Source: Gordonia hydrophobica NBRC 16057 (GTDB taxonomy: Bacteria; Actinomycetota; Actinomycetes; Mycobacteriales; Mycobacteriaceae). From it: DNA of 64,000 nucleotides. Positions 63,714 to 64,000 of the stretch are shown piece by piece (position 1 is the stretch's first letter; every line of letters starts with the position of its first letter). A program made the position numbers and the translations under genes. The stretch is from assembly GCF_001592365.1 (NCBI RefSeq), contig NZ_BCWU01000004.1, positions 186,001 to 250,000 of the forward strand, in the 5' to 3' direction. Below the pieces are notes generated by a model that saw only the letters and a program-made list of their open reading frames with translations, had not been told where the DNA came from and ran no database searches.

Positions 63714-64000
63714 ATGAGCCGTCCTCCGTACCCTGCCCGCGTGGTCGCCGGTCTGGTCGCCACGACCATCGAGGAAACCCGTAAACTGCCCACCCGCGTC
63801 ATCACGCTGCCGATGACCGCGGTGAGCCGTGGCCTGCAGGCCGGTATGCGCTTTCAGCAGAACATCGCCGAGCTCGCAATCAAGGGCGACGAGCTCCTGG
63901 CACCGCTGTGCGACAAGGCCGACGAGCAGCCGGAATGGGCTCGTTTCGACGAGGACGACGACACCGCCGAGACCTCCACGCCGCTCCTCGCCGACGCCCC
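63714..64000 (+). CDS. Lipid-droplet-associated protein, Rv1109c-like (partial)
   Basis: The first 95 residues of a gene that runs off the right end. PPYPARVVAGLVATTIEETRKLP, an amphipathic helix region with MRFQQNIAELAIKGDELL, then DEQPEWARFDEDDD match the start of the mycobacterial/rhodococcal lipid-droplet-associated protein next to lytB2/ispH. It is divergent from ispH with 34 bp between starts. CTGT-GAG-ACAG at 63697-63707 is a small palindrome in that gap. The C-terminus is not visible. Confidence 0.75.
   Translation, partial: MSRPPYPARVVAGLVATTIEETRKLPTRVITLPMTAVSRGLQAGMRFQQNIAELAIKGDELLAPLCDKADEQPEWARFDEDDDTAETSTPLLADA

Noticed and set aside
62652..64000. eccB4 next to mycP4
   Set aside because: The sequence is filled by a terminator, ispH and the Rv1109c-like start. 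No EccB motif is present in any frame.

Overview
The window is about 67% G+C, gene-dense DNA from an actinobacterium of the order Mycobacteriales. The evidence is an ImuA'/ImuB/DnaE2 mutasome, an ESX-4 type VII secretion locus, SigD with its anti-sigma factor RsdA, WhiB3, a ChoD-type sterol oxidase, a BioYMN biotin transporter and a lipid-droplet protein. Much of it follows the order of the M. tuberculosis Rv3391-Rv3449 region, with insertions and losses. A Gordonia-like genus is my best guess but is not proven. No rRNA, tRNA, insertion sequence, prophage or CRISPR array was recognised.

Layout. 1-7.4 kb: end of a PASTA-like protein, a 56-residue unknown peptide, trmL, a TetR/cytochrome P450 pair, a PQQ-type sugar dehydrogenase lipoprotein, two divergent citrate-synthase-family genes (one fused to a DNA-binding domain) and nagB. 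7.5-17.1 kb: SOS mutagenesis genes dnaE2 and imuA'-imuB, each with a LexA box on its promoter, flanking an acyl-CoA-reductase-like fusion and a D-threonine-aldolase-like enzyme. 17.1-23.7 kb: a FetB-like permease, a radical-SAM-like protein without its cluster cysteines, and an envelope-signalling cluster (Ser/Thr kinase, PspC histidine kinase, response regulator, PspC/LiaF-like protein, small membrane protein). 23.8-30.3 kb: guaA, an orphan antitoxin, a SnoaL-like protein, bioYMN, and cysK-cysE behind a possible attenuator leader. 30.3-40.8 kb: choD-tetR-P450, guaB3, guaB2, an Rv3412-like protein, rsdA-sigD, an Rv3415c-like protein, whiB3, and groES without groEL. 40.8-49.3 kb: a tightly packed leftward chain glmS-nnr-alr-hydrolase-tsaE-tsaB-rimI-tsaD joining wall-precursor synthesis to tRNA t6A modification. 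49.3-62.7 kb: a hydrolase-like protein, a three-gene operon of candidate type VII substrates, glmM, rpsI, rplM, a YceI protein and the ESX-4 core (Rv3446c-like, eccC, eccD, mycP). 62.7-64 kb: ispH and the start of a lipid-droplet-associated protein.

How the genes work together. LexA should repress both mutasome promoters, so the translesion polymerase parts appear together after DNA damage. GlmS and GlmM bracket UDP-GlcNAc synthesis, and Alr supplies D-alanine. GuaB2 and GuaA make GMP. CysE and CysK make cysteine. The ESX-4 locus has the motor, channel and protease, but I found no esxT, esxU or eccB. The nearest candidates for cargo are the WXG- and YxxxD-bearing proteins at 50.4-51.5 kb. Many genes have a TANNNT -10 element 5-8 nt before the start codon, which is the pattern of leaderless mRNAs common in this order.
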